Notes: generated by a model not told the origin, from the letters alone. DNA of 64,000 bases from Cacajao melanocephalus (GCA_963573385.1 CAUYLG010065623.1:62001-126000); one strand, 5' to 3'; shown: positions 41,231 through 54,325, counted from the stretch's first letter. Numbers and translations are program-made.

Positions 41231-41714
41231 TCATCCTGGGGGGGTTCTGAGGTCTCCTTGCTTCAAGTTTCTCTAAGCAAACTTCCAACTGTCTACAAGA
41301 CCCAGAATACCCTGGGTCCTGGGACAAGAAGGGCCTTCTTACATTGCATCACTTGCAAAATTAGTTCCTCCACACACAGAAAATCTCCTGTACTAGGCAG
41401 AGTTATAGTATCTGCCCCAGAGGCTGACACAAGGCTCTGACAATCCTAGGCACAAGTTGGCTGAAAGAATTTCTTGATTAAAAGCTTCATTTGGGATACA
41501 GGGAAAGAAAGACCAACTGATGGAAACTGCATTTCTTACCTATTTCCTGCCAGTATCTCCCCAGTGGGGCTTTTTAAAAGCTAAAGATGATGCAAACCTT
41601 TGCCAAAACATCTGGTCATCTCGGCATGCTCTCTGGTGACCGTGATGCCTCAGGGGCTGGGCACAGACAGGATTTCTGCTGGGTTCTAAAGCAATAATTT
41701 TCTACATATTTGGC

Positions 41715-41865
41715 AGAGAAGATGGATAAAGAGAACTAGACTGGGAGATAGAGAACAGGGTTCAAGACCAGGCTGCACCACTAATAGCTATGACACTAAT
41801 ACCATGAGGTTCTTAGCCTCTCTCGGGCTTTGTTAAATGAGGGGTTTGTACTAACTGATCCCTCC
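41715..41865 (-). repeat. MIR, inverted
   Basis: The text agaacagggttcaagaccag, gctgcaccactaatagctat and ttcttagcctctctcgggct then tgttaaatgagggg is the complement-side MIR pattern. Confidence 0.6.
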
Positions 41866-41929
41866 AAGCCCTCCAGCCCTATAATTGTGTTCAGCTGCCT
41901 CACTTTTCCCAACATAGCTTACCATATAC

Positions 41930-42510
41930 CACATCATAGCTAGAGTTATTTTCTTAAAATACAAATTGGACCCCCCCCGCCAATGTATCCCATGTTACTT
42001 CCCTGCTACAAGTCCCCAGCATACAAACCATGTGGCCCACAAGCCTTACTGTGGCCTTAGCTGTCCTACGTGATCCTCTGCCTGTCCCTGCTTGCCATCA
42101 CTGCACTCAGCCACACGGGCTCTCTCTCAATCTTGACAGATTGAGAGAGTCCATCTTGATTGGTAGACTCCATCTTGCTTTAGGACCTTTGTATAATCAC
42201 CCCCTTTGCCTGGAATGTTCTTCACCCCATTTTTCACCTGACTCATTCTTACTACTCTTTCAGTTTTCAGCTAAGTGTAATTTCCTCAAACTCCCTGACC
42301 CTTCCTTCTCAATTAAAACAGCAGTCCCGTGTCTTCTGTTGTTCCTCCAGGCACACTTACTGTTGGTCATCTGAGGTTTATTTCCTGGGACTGTTTCACC
42401 TACATCTCTAGCACCAGCTAGAAGATCCACAAGAGACTGGTTCTATTTTGCTCACTACCATGCACCCAGTACCCAAAACTCAGTAAAGATTTGCTGAATG
42501 AGTGCTGCTG
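41930..42510 (+). repeat. L2-type LINE, 3' region
   Basis: Phrases ccctttgcctggaatgttct, acctacatctctagcaccag and a tail ctcagtaaagatttgctgaa then tgagtg match the L2 3' end. It includes the C run at about 41971-41978 and the hairpin at 42122-42149. Confidence 0.7.
42122..42149. other. Perfect 11-base inverted repeat, 6-base loop
   Basis: CTCTCTCAATC (42122-42132) pairs perfectly with GATTGAGAGAG (42139-42149) around ttgaca. The hairpin lies within L2-like sequence, so it may be a local rearrangement. Confidence 0.9.
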
Positions 42511-43031
42511 TACTCACATAAAAGCCAGCCAGCTCAGTGTCTGGGAGTCGGGGTCCAGGGACCTGCATGCCCCTTCCGAGCTGGACACTTCCTGGCTCTC
42601 CTGTCCTTCTGCAGTTACAATGTCAAGTCTGTAACCTGTCAGCTGCTTTTGCCCTTCCTGCCTCTGAAAAACATTCAGCCTAAAATCCCTTAGTGTGAAA
42701 ATAAATTCATACCTATCTTAGCCAATTTAAAGGCAGCCGCAAAAGAAGAAACAGCCTGAATTCTAGGAGTGCCATGCTACTCCAGGCCCCAACGTTCATT
42801 CATTCCTTGCTCATACCACACACGAAGGCTTATCTAAAGAAAGGGCATTAACAACTTGCAACATAAATCCTCAGCTTCAGAGCATTCAAAAGAGAACTCC
42901 CTGAAAGCTTTCCTCCGGAAATGCAGAAGCTGATTCTGCTGACAGCAGATGTGTCCTCTGCTGGATAAAATCAGAGTGAGAATGAGTTAAACAACTTCCG
43001 AATTCAGTGCGTTTAAAAAGGCAGCAGCTTC

Positions 43032-43059
43032 CTTTTCAGTTTGTCCTCAAACTGAAAAG
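43032..43059. other. Perfect 12-base inverted repeat, 4-base loop
   Basis: CTTTTCAGTTTG (43032-43043) pairs perfectly with CAAACTGAAAAG (43048-43059) around tcct. This is the tightest hairpin in the window, in apparently non-repetitive sequence. It is too short for a usual microRNA precursor. Confidence 0.92.
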
Positions 43060-43672
43060 CGGTGGGCACAGTTTTCTGCTCACGGTGTTTGAAACCTCTG
43101 ACTGTTTAAGTGCCAAAGTTAAAATAACCAACTTTCCTCACCCCATTCTTGCCTTTCTGTACAAGAGGCTCATTTACTAGAATGTTAGCGGAGAAACAAA
43201 GACAGCTGACTGTTTTCTCCCTGGTGTCTATAATTAGATTCTCATGAAGCACTTGGCCACAGCAGGGCTCTGCTGGACAATACCTCCCCCCACCACACAC
43301 ACGCACATTCACCCCAAAACACCCTAAAGTGTCTCCCCTTCACTCATTTCCATGGAGACCCAGACAAAGCAGCCAGTCACTTACCCTCTTCAGCCACGAG
43401 AAATGCTTGTAAACATCAATGTCCCCATCCATGCTGGGCACCCATGTCAGCAGTTAGATGCCTTGGTTGAAAAAGCCCTTTTTCTGGCTGGAGACCAAGT
43501 TCTCTCCTCTTCCTTGCCTCTGCCCCCTTCCCCCTCAAGAAATCCAAGCTGTGTTCAAATTTCCCCACGTCCCTGGCCTGCGTCCTTCAGCCTCTCCCTG
43601 GACAATTTCAGACACACATCGACTCAGAGCAGACCGTGCTGCTTCAGTGTCCTCCCCGACCGCCCCCACAGA

Positions 43673-43673
43673 T

Positions 43674-43726
<53 letters not shown>

Positions 43727-43728
43727 CC
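43673..43728. repeat. CA dinucleotide repeat
   Basis: A nearly pure CA tract with one cg interruption near the end. A second shorter, cg-interrupted CA tract lies at about 43816-43841. Thr/His-rich frames across them are artefacts. Confidence 0.97.
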
Positions 43729-43987
43729 AGGACTGGGATTCAGAGCCCTGCAGAGAAATCAAACCAAGCACAAAGGTGGGGGAAAAAGAAAGACTTGGAC
43801 AGGAGTTGTAAATACAACACACACGCGCACACACACACACACGGGACCGTTCTCAGTGATAATACCGGAGCCTGCCAGAGGGAAACAGTCCTGAAGAAAA
43901 TTCCTTGTCTGGCTTCCCCCTTCTGGAGTGGCTGGAACTCATTACTGAGAGCCCCGATTTCCTGTCTCGGCTTCACTCTGCGCTTAC

Positions 43988-44170
43988 CCAGGGCTCCCAG
44001 CTGCTCTCAGTTTATTTGGGACTAGGGAGAAGACTAAAAATAAGTGCTGCTCTTGGAGGAGCTCACTGGTTCCCACACACAGTCTGACCCCCACCCCGAA
44101 GCTCACACCCACCCGTTTTCCAGGCGAGCGACAGGCTGTGCCCCAAGGAAAGCCTGCTGTTTCCAAAAAA
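43988..44170 (-). promoter_or_regulatory. Candidate internal first exon or start region (weak)
   Basis: On the minus strand a strong donor, tgg/gtaagcg (GT at 43986-43987), ends a GC-balanced, non-repetitive stretch. A 60-codon frame with a Met runs up to that donor and stops just past it. The candidate would fit an alternative PPFIBP2 5' exon inside the 27 kb intron. No promoter motif is recognised, and the donor alone is thin evidence. Confidence 0.25.
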
Positions 44171-47100
44171 GAGCAGATTCAGAAGCAGTTAAAGTCTGGG
44201 TTCTTGGTTGTGCTTAGCGACGGGTCCTGTGCAGGGTGTTTGCTGTCCTTGGCGCTGGTGGTACCATCCCCTAGAGACCAACTGCCGCAAACTCGGGGGA
44301 GTCTGGTCCTGGGCTGTCGGCACCAGTCAGAGCTCCCTGGGGGCCACATTTTAGACAGGGGCCAGGGCTAGAGGGTCCTGCCTCTCTGGCTGTCCCCCAC
44401 TCTGGACTACCTGGCTTTACAACCAGGGAGGTGGAAAGGGTGAGGCTGCTTCAAGTGCATTTCCATGAGACTTAGGGAGCAGTGCTGGGTAGACAGGAGC
44501 CTTTGAAAGGCTGGAGAGACCTGGAGCTGTGGCTGTTTTCCTCCTGTCAGGGCAGGTCACATGCAGGCTCTCTCTCCAGGGCCCCTCCAGCATTCCCTGG
44601 ATGCCATCCCCTACCCCACCTCCTCCTCATATTCCCATCTCCTTTGAGAGCTCCCCGCTAAAAACAGCTTTTCCCCCTTGCCCAGCCCTTAATGTGTGGC
44701 CTTTGGCTACGACTGATTATGAAAGTGACCTTTGATGTGGGTGCGGTGGGAACTGTGGTTACATGCAAAGCCTTGAGCTCTGCTGTGGCAAAGGACTTGC
44801 AGATGCACATCTTGTGACTGCCTGGGGCTTCCCAGCTCTCTGGGGTTTCCTGGAACTCCCAGTCTGAAGAGCAGGCCCTATGGGGTGTCAGCATGCCCCT
44901 CACATGGCTTCAGTGTTCACCTAGGCCAGAAGCAGGGCCCAAAAGGGCAGAAACAAATGCCTGGCAGCACAGTCCACGGCAGGTTGGGCCAGCCCACAGA
45001 GATCACAGAGGTGGCAGGGAGGAGAGCCGGAGCCAGCAGCTGGCACGAGGGGAGGAGTGAATTCCTGGAGACACACCCAGATGGAGGCCAGAAAGGAAAA
45101 GCAGGTTTTGCTGCCCATGCACTGAGCTCCAGTCCCTTGCTCCTCACCTCTTGCCCAGCTCCAGAGCACAGTGTGACCCACCCAGCCCGGGTTCCCTGCC
45201 CATGCTATGGCAGGAAGTGCCAAGGAAGAGCATCTCTAAAGGTGCGGGGAGAAGCAGGTTGGTTTTCTCTGTCTAAAAGCCTGAACAAGTCAAATGAAGA
45301 AATTCATCCTGTCGGTATACATTTTCCCCCACATCCAAGGCAAATGAAACCAACTTCCTGGCCTGGGTTAAGGATTACCACAGGGTATGCAATAAAGGTA
45401 TATCTAGGACTCCAAGGAAGAGGAGGTAGACAAGCCGATTTGGGAGCTGGACAGGGAGAGGAGGTGCAGAGTTCCAGCCTCAACGGGATGGGAGAGAACC
45501 CCCACTCTCCTGGGAGGAGCACAGTGCCCTTTCTTAGGTTCTGGTACAAGAGAGGAGGAAGGAGAAATGTGGCCAACGTGGCTGCTCTTATCAGCCTTGC
45601 TAACTCCCGGCTTACATGGAGCTGGGGCTCAGGTTTCCCTCTTCTAGCTCCTCCTGAGCACCTGCGTTCCCCTCTACTTCATCACTGACCTAGTCATGCT
45701 GAACCACACCTACTGCACCAGACTGTCAGAGGTGGGTCTGATTTCCCACTCACTTCTCCCACTTCCATGCCTACAATTCTTAGCACGTAGTACAAACTTA
45801 AACATTTTTTGGATAAAAGAATAAGTCTCAAATGATAAGACTGGCAAAGTAAGACTGAAAAATGCTATTTGAAGAAAAGAGACTTCAAGGTCTTTTTCTC
45901 CAGGGTAAAGATGTTCAACACAAAGAGGAAAAGACGCCCCGTTTCCTGTTAGCTCAACTCAGCTGTGATGAACAAAGGAGGAAGGTGCGGTGTGGGGGAG
46001 AGAAAGGGACAGAAAAGGGAGGAAAGGAGGGAGGAATCCGGATAAACTGCAGCTACATTCTTGACATTTTTATGGCATCCTCAAGTAGCAAGTCTTATCT
46101 CAGCGCTGTTTTTCCTTAAACACCAAAGTACATTTTACTTATATTGTAATTCAACTAAAAAATCACAGATTAACACCCTAAAAGACCTAGGAGCAGGTTG
46201 GCAGGAGGGAAAGGGGAGGGGCTGAGTGAAATGGGATAGATTCAGAAGCTAAGGCACCTGGACTCACTCACCACCCCTCCTCTTGTCCAGAGGTCCCCGT
46301 CAGCCGGTCGTGGCTCCCTCATCACACTGGCCTGGCAAGGCAAACCCATGGCTGCACCACTTCCCCAAGATGTCCATCTGCCCAGGGGCACCTCACTTGA
46401 TCTACAGATGGGGTTCCAGGGATCAGATAAGCCCCTGAATATGTGCATAAAGTATATACAGAGTATATTTGTATGCACAAATTTTTCTCTGAAAAGAGTT
46501 TTCAGATGATCAGAACAGTCCACGACTCCCAAAAGCTAGAAGCTCAGGTTTTATTCGGCCTAGGCAGTTACTCCCAAAGATCTAGGCTGCCCTTGTTATT
46601 GGGGGCTCTGGGATTCTTGCTTACATTACACCGCTCCTGTGAGGTGGTGTCCCAGACTCACTGGACCCATCTCTGAAGAGAGAAGTCCTCAGGAACCACA
46701 GAGGGTACACAAATAGGGGTGACTACAGTGACCTAACAGCCCCCAGGGCCTTCCTGGAAGTACTTTGCTCACCTACAACCAGACTCAACTCATTACTGCC
46801 TGCAACATGCAGCTGCCAGCTGTGGGAGAGGGCAAGAGACCGTGAGGCTGAGCATTCTGGGAGTAAAAACACAGCTAAGAGGCCAGGGTGGTCAGGTTTG
46901 CCAGGAAAGTCACTGTAGCTTGCTCCACCCCTGTCCTAGGGTCTAGAAGAGAATCTCAGGATTGTCACCTACCTGGCTGGAATTCCAAGTGCTTGAGGGA
47001 ATAGGTGAAAGGGAAGCTGGGGTCCCCTGAGGGTTTACTCCTGCTGCCTACCAGAAGTCAGCAGCATCTTATCAGGCAGAACTGTAAACCAAGAGGAATC

Positions 47101-47393
47101 TCATGATCACATGCCTTTCCACTGACCTATCACCTACAGGCATCCTGGGCTCGGCTCAGCCCCGAGCCTTCACCTCTGGGCCATGGGTGGCAGCTGCCAG
47201 GACACTCCCCCATAAATCCTTGTAAGTCAGATACAAGCTTGTGTCTGTCAATAGACATGGTGCACAGTGCGTCCGCTGCTAGTGAGGAGGAGGAGGAGAA
47301 GAAGGAAGAGCGCAGTGGAGGAAGTCCTGGGCACTGCAGCTCAGGCCTCCACAGAACACAAGCATGGAAACACACCTCTAAAAGAGAACAGGA

Positions 47394-47710
47394 CAAAGGT
47401 AGGCAGACTTTTCCTGTAAAGGGCCAGATGGTAAATATTTTGGGTTTGGTGGGCCACACAGTCTCTCTCATACTCAACTCTGCTATTTGCAGTGCAAAAT
47501 CAGCCACAGCCAACACCTAAACCAGTGTGTGGCTGTGTTCCAGTGAAACTTTATTTATGGACACCAAAATTTGAATATTATACTATTTTCCCATCACAAA
47601 ACATTCTTGTGATTTTTCTTCATTCTTGAAAAATGTAAAAGTCATTCTTAGCTGATGAGTGTAAGAAATATGCAGTGGGTTAACCGTAGGCCACGGTTTG
47701 CTAACCCCTG
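47394..47710. mobile_element. hAT-Charlie-type non-autonomous DNA transposon
   Basis: It starts caaaggtaggcagacttttc then ctgtaaagggccagatggta, contains gtggctgtgttccagtgaaa then ctttatttatgg, and ends cggtttgctaacccctg, so its ends are inverted copies. This is a widespread MER-type family. Flanks gaacagga and ggttagga agree at five of eight bases, a decayed 8-base duplication. Confidence 0.8.
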
Positions 47711-47717
47711 GGTTAGG

Positions 47718-47885
47718 ACAGTGTTTCCCCATCCAGAATGAATTCCCTGGGCCTGAGGGGGTTCTAGTGAAAACGCAGATTCTGATTTGGTAGGTTGGAT
47801 ATGGGGCTTGCTGTTGGGCACTGCTGACAAGCTCCCAGGTGATGCCCACACCACTGGTCCCAGGACAAAACTTGGAGGAGGAAGA
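47718..47885. mobile_element. MER5-type DNA transposon
   Basis: Text includes cagtgtttccccatccagaa, gaaaacgcagattctgattt, aagctcccaggtgatgccca and a tail ggacaaaacttggagg. This is a MER5A-like layout, directly next to the previous hAT element. Confidence 0.65.
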
Positions 47886-47915
47886 GGTTAGGAAACTGCT
47901 TTCAAAAGTTCCTCA

Positions 47916-48384
<469 letters not shown>

Positions 48385-49579
48385 CTACATGCTCAGACCT
48401 CAAGTTATGCTAACCTGGCAACATCATCCACCATGGCCCCAGCTTCTGAAGCAGGAAGTTTAGTGGGGAAGGATTTATTTGCTCTTTCACCAGTGTTTGC
48501 ACATTCTTGGCCATTTATAAACATTGTTAGGGGCTGAAACAGTCTCTTTAGGTCAGGTCTGAAAGGATCCAGATTGCTAGAATTTCATAGGGTAAATTTA
48601 CTCTGGGGGGCAGGGATCACGATCCAGGAAAATTAAAACTGCTAAATTTGCAGTGGCCGAAGGCCCCCAGTCTTGGCTGCTGTGCCAGGAAAAAGGCATT
48701 CAAAGTCCCCCAGGGGACAGGAAGCTTCTCTAGGGCATGGCATGGCATACACTGTGGGCCAGGATATGCTTCCGGGAATGGAAAGGGCCATCCTACTTGC
48801 ACCCCAGCAGAAGGCACTGCAGTCAAAGAATCTGGAGAGGTTTCCTCACATCCACAGGGTTAGGTCAAGTCTATGCTCCCAGGACCAGCCCTGTCTCTTC
48901 TCCTCTACCCTCAACAGTGGAGCCCTCCCTTGACTGCCCTCTGTCCACTGTTTCTAAGGAAAATGGCAAAGAGAATTCTTTGCCAGCTGACCCAGGTGCA
49001 GTTCAGCAGCTTCAGTAACGAGAGGTGCTTATATTATCTTTATCTAAAAAAGAAAAATAAAAAGCTGTTTTCTCATGTAAAGCCCCTGCTGTACCTCACT
49101 CTGTGGGATTTCACTTCCCAGCATTTGTCCCTGACTCCCACCTAGTGGCTTCTTCCAACACTGCACAGGGATAAAGAACCACCACTGGTGCCACCCGAGC
49201 CTGGCCCAGGAGTCCCTTGGGAGCTAAGCGCAGAAAGAGAGCAAGGACACCACTCAAGTTCACACCTGTCACAGGGGAAGTAAGAAAACATGCTGGAAAT
49301 CGGCTCACACAGGCTCTACTATTTTCCTTGAAAAATAAGCACCAAATTTTCCCTCCTCTCTTTTAAGATCCAGAGGAAAAGGTTTACCTACAAAACTCCT
49401 TCTGTAACTTTTCAAAATTAAAATGTTCAACACACATGTGTCCTGACCTATCTTTTGTTTCCCATTCTGGATGGAGAATGGAGATACAGAAATGAATCAC
49501 ATGGTTAGAAATTCAAGCTCACATTTTATAATTCATAAAACAGCTTTTTCTCTCCACCTTCTTTTGCAACTCCTCTGGC

Positions 49580-49916
49580 TTTTCAATATGGTAAACAGAT
49601 TTGCTTCTTTGGACAGAATGAAACATTTCAAGCTGAATCTGGCAGGAATGCATGGGCTTTGTTTGAGGAGCCGGGAACTAAAGAAGCCGCCATCTGTGAC
49701 AAGGTGGTTTGTAGCTGAGAAGGGGGGTGGCTTTGTTCCCCAGCTTGGGCCTGGGTTTCTTTGTTTCTTGGGAAACTAGTTTAAAAGGTAACTGAGGGCA
49801 CCTGAACTGAGTGGCTGGGCCGTCAAAGGTGAGCACTTACCCCAGCTGGCCCCGGCAGAGGTTGCTCATTCAGGAGGGCAGCTCCTCAGGTTTTTCAATA
49901 TGGTAAACAGATTTGC
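49580..49916 (+). repeat. Exact 25-base direct repeat, two copies 312 bases apart
   Basis: Copies lie at 49580-49604 and 49892-49916, identical over 25 bases starting ttttcaatatggtaaacaga. The similarity extends a little beyond on both sides (ctcctct/ctcctca upstream, ttct/ctct downstream). The 287 bases between do not look duplicated. Confidence 0.9.
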
Positions 49917-50129
49917 CTCTCCACTGTTCTTGAGAGGTGGGCCTCCGTCAAGCCCTAACATAAGAGCAGCGGTAAACCGAGAGGTTCCTGTCTCCATACT
50001 TTGGAAACCAAGAGGTCAAGACTGACAGAGGCAAAGGCTGGTGCTTACAAAGAGGCCACTCCATACAGCCCCTAGAATAGACTGCAGAATTGGAATGCTT
50101 GGCCAGATCTTGCAGTTTCAGACTTAGCT

Positions 50130-50215
50130 GTCATCCAGTAGGGAAACTGAGTCCCAGAGAAGTGAAGAAGAGGCTCATACAAGTGAGTGGCAGAACCAGG
50201 GTAGAACCCTGGCCT
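50130..50215 (+). repeat. MIR fragment
   Basis: The text gtagggaaactgagtcccag, agaagtgaag and gtgagtggcagaaccagggt then agaaccctggcc fits the MIR 3' core. Confidence 0.55.
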
Positions 50216-52999
50216 TTTAACTCCTTCCTACCTCCCATACTCCCTCGCCCTGGTTCAATTTGCTTTCACCCACTCAAGCACACTGACCAGGACTCTTGCA
50301 ACCTTGCAAATAAAGGCCTGGGTTCCTGTGGGATGGCCAAGCCTACACCGTGTACCCTAGTTCCAAGGAGGGCCCAGAGTACAGCCTTTCTCTAGAGGTT
50401 CTCTGCCAGCCACCATCCCTCACCCTGGAGCCTGAGCTTTTCCTTGACTTGCTTTCACTTTGCTCCTGGGTTTGCCTACCCTTTCTCTGACTTCATCTTG
50501 AACCTTCACCAAGAATCTCCTTGGCCCATACCCAATGTGTGAAACAGCAGAACAGGCTGGCTGGCTGGTAGGAGATGAAGGATGTACATAACAAACTGTT
50601 AGAGAAGACCCATAGCTACTTCATACGGAGACTCTGCTGGCTCTGGTATCTTCTGGGCATCACCCGAAGACCTGGGACACGAATCAACACTGTACCAGCT
50701 TGGGTCTACTCCTCCCAGCGAGCTGGCTGTCCCCAGCCCTGTAGAGCCCATTTGAATCTGGCTGGCTATCCTCTCTAAGGTTTCGACCACCCAATCTAGC
50801 CTTAGATCTTTGTGACCAACCTTCACCCAGCCAAGCCAAGCAGGTGTGGAGGGGTATAGACACCCCTTTCAGACCATGGGAAAGCCCCACTCAATGCACA
50901 GCCCAAATCCTGGAAGTGGTCACAGTGGCACCAGCTCCTTCTTGCCCGTAGTACATGCCAGGGTCACTGATGAGCACTGCTTCCCTTTCTGGGCTTCAGG
51001 ACCACCTGTGGGGTTCTGGGGCTCCTGACCTGGAATAACCACACCCTCCTTAGAGCATCATCCTACATTTCACCATAGTAAACAGAGAAGGAGGAGTCTG
51101 TCCCTTTCTGGAACTCAGCTCTGTTCCCAGCACAACAGAGCTGCCTCAGCCTTCCAGCCAGGGCCTCAGTGTCATCCTCCATGAGCACTAACCCTGAGCT
51201 TGGCTCTGTCTTCCAGATGTAAAGGACCACCTTCCCATCTCCTGAGGGTAACACTGCTCTGCGGCAGGCCAGGTCCCAGCTCATCTTGGACCTCAAGACA
51301 CCCTCTATATGAGGTCCTCATTCATCAGCTTTCCAGGGGAAATACTACTGCTCCTAAACCAAAGGAATCCAGACCCTATTGTCCTTACCTCACGGATGCC
51401 CCAGAGGGTATCCCCATTAAGAAAGCCTCACACATGCCCTTCCAGGCCTGGAGCCCACTTCTCCTCATCATACTTACTACCGAGGGGCAGGATGCTACTT
51501 TAGACCCTGGAGCATGGGAAACTCACTCACAACCCAGTGCCACTGACTCCTGGGCAGGTCTGCTCCACTTGGGCTTTAGGATGAGTCTGCTCTGTTTTAT
51601 ACCCATCTCCTGGCAGAGTCCTGGCCAACAGTGCTTCTACTGCTGCCAACTGTGCTGGCCCAGCTGTGCTTCAGCTCTGCCAGGATGCAGCAGGAGAGGA
51701 ACCAGCTCTATTACAAAGACACAGCTGCCCAATAGGAGGCACTAGGACTAGGAGTGCCCTTTTCATGTAAAACATAAAAGAGAGAGCCCAGGACTAGTCT
51801 GCTATTTGTCCTATTCTAACCATGACTATTCCTCCACGTTGACCCCTGCTTCGCAGCAGCCCATTCTTCTGGTGGACCACAGATGCCCCAGTGCCGGAAG
51901 ATTTGCAGTCCCTGATGAGGAGCAGCAGTACAAGACCACATTTCCCACCACGAAATCCCTCCCCTCTGCTCACAGTCGATTTGCCCTGGGGTAGACACCT
52001 GACCTAAGGTGTGCATCCAGAGCTGTGAATAAACTAGAAGTCTTTAATTCCTGTTTATTTTACACTTAACACTTCATTGATCTGACGGACTTCACTAAAA
52101 AATAATTAACTGGGCCAATCATATTCTTTTCTTTAGAAACTTGAGTTTAAAAAGAAAACATATTGAGAAAACATGGAAAGAATTTTTCAGTCCACAAGAG
52201 TAAACTCAAACCTAACAGTTTGTGGCAGTCACTCCGAGCTGTCTTCCTGAAAGACAGCTTTCCCCAACTTCATCATCATTCCTTTCTGACAGAGGCCACC
52301 TCCCTCTATGGCAGTGCCACTGCTTCCTTTCCCAGCCTCCCTTGCAGCTAGGGTATGCACGGGTAGACAAATCCTGGCCACTGGGGCTAAATGAGAAGTC
52401 TGTTAGAGGGTTGCAGAGAAAGAGTTTCCCTCCTGATTAAAAATAACAACAACAAAAAAAACATACTAAAGTAACTGCTCCCTACCTCTGCACGTAGTTG
52501 CATAGTTGTGTCTTGTAAGGACATGTTGCCTGCAGTTCTAGTGATCATCTTGTGACTGTTATGGGACATGCTTGGGCAAAAACCACCCCTTGAGGGTGGC
52601 AGGGCAAAAAGACAGGAAGAACCAGTGCCTGTGAGGTCACTCGGAGCCACTTATTTAACCCTGGGACTGTCTGTCTTCTGGACATATTGTTAGTGGTCTA
52701 TGTTGTTATTGCTTACGTCACTTTATTAGAAAAAGTATCTCAACTGATAGAGATGTCACGAGGCAGAGTTGCATCATGTCAGGCCAGTGTCGTGGCCAAG
52801 CAGGAACTCTAGGTGTGTGACAATGCCAGTGTGTCTACAGAGGAGAAGGAAACAAATAAAAGGATGCACAGACACCATGCATGAGAAGGCGATGGGCAGT
52901 GCTGCCTAATCCCTCAAGCCGTTTTACTAGTTTCAATTCCAATCCTAATCCACATGGGATTTAAAAAAAAAAAATTCAAGCGAATCTCCATGATTGAAA

Positions 53000-53155
53000 G
53001 CAGTGCTTCTTAAACTTAACGTGCTTATGAGTCACCCGGAGATGGTTCAGCAAGTGTGAGATGGGGGCCCACATTCTGCATTTTTCACAAGCTACTAGGG
53101 GATAAGAAAGCTGCTGAGGCACAGACCAAAATCTGAGCAGCAACAACTTCTAACT
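53000..53155. mobile_element. MER5-type DNA transposon
   Basis: The string agcagtgcttcttaaactta, then cgtgcttatgagtcacccgg and attctgcatttttcacaagc, matches the MER5A pattern 'cagtggttctcaaacttta.cgtgcatcagaatcacctgg'. Confidence 0.65.
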
Positions 53156-54325
53156 AAAATCACCAATCTAAAGCACCGGATGAGTTTGCTCACCAGTCTG
53201 AATTTATTTCCATACAGATTAAGACCTTGTGTAGAATGTGTATACAGGCCGATCGTAAAATGACTTTAGGTCTGCAAGACATAAATTACAGACAGGCTAT
53301 CTCTGTCCAGAATTAAAACCTTAACATACAGCCCTTACATCTTGGAATGTTTATATGAACTTCTGACCCCCTAAAAGTACTTGCTTCCCCATTCATAGGT
53401 TAGTGACGGCCATAATTACTCTAGAAGATTTATGAAATCTTTTAGGGAAATCTCTCCAAAGGAAGGCATTCCCTAAACCATTGTACATAATCCCAACACA
53501 AAACTGCAAATCTGAAGGCAAGCTGTTTTCTACCAAGGCATCTTGAAAAAAAATCAACTGATTGTCAACTGCCTTTGGATCAAAAATATTTTTAATAAAG
53601 TTCCAAAAACTGTTTTAAAAATCAGATTCACTGTTTATACCAAACACTAAAAAGTATTGTTGATGGATTAGAGTTAACCGTAAGATAAAAATCAAGCCAT
53701 AAACTTACTAGAGGAAGAAACAGGTGAACAGTTATTTGTTCTGAGGTTGGGAAAGGCCTTGCCAGGGCCAAAAGGAAAACAAGAAACCAAGGAAAGACTG
53801 ATAGAGTGAAGTACACTTGTTTAAAATTCCATGTCTCAAAAAGCACCCTAAACATTTAAAAGCAGCGTAAAATATATGCTACAAATAAAGCAAAGGGCTA
53901 AGAGAAGTTCATTCAAATAGATAAGAAAACCACTAAAATCCTAATAGGAAATAACAGCATAGAATATGAATAGTCTCAAGTGGGAGAGGCCCCACCCAAC
54001 GGGCTCAAGGTGATTTCTCAGTATATGGGAAAAAAATATTGGAGCTGTTTTTTAACCTATCCTTTAAAAATCTATTTTGGTGAGCAGTAGATACCCTAAA
54101 TACCCTGATGTGATTACTATGCATTATATACGTGTAACTAAATTTCACATGTACCCCACATTTTTTTCTCCTTTTTTTTTTTTCTTCGGTTTTAACTTTG
54201 TCTACATGCTCAATTCAGGTCAGACATTTGATCAACATCATTACACGTACCCCACAAATTTGTACAAATAAAAAACTTTACAGTTCTGTTTTGTGTTATT
54301 TTTGTAAGTATATCAGTAAAATACT

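Noticed and set aside
43352..43894. A 180-codon plus-strand frame containing a Thr-His run
   Set aside because: It is kept open by the CA repeat, which has no stops in several frames.
44885..45688. A 267-codon plus-strand open frame, the longest in the window
   Set aside because: No recognisable domain, no family match that I know, and opposite strand to the gene. It lies in a GC-richer patch where stops are rarer by chance.
51200..51745. A 181-codon plus-strand open frame
   Set aside because: The composition is generic, with no splice sites or motifs. Overlapping frames are equally open, as expected in a local stop-poor patch.
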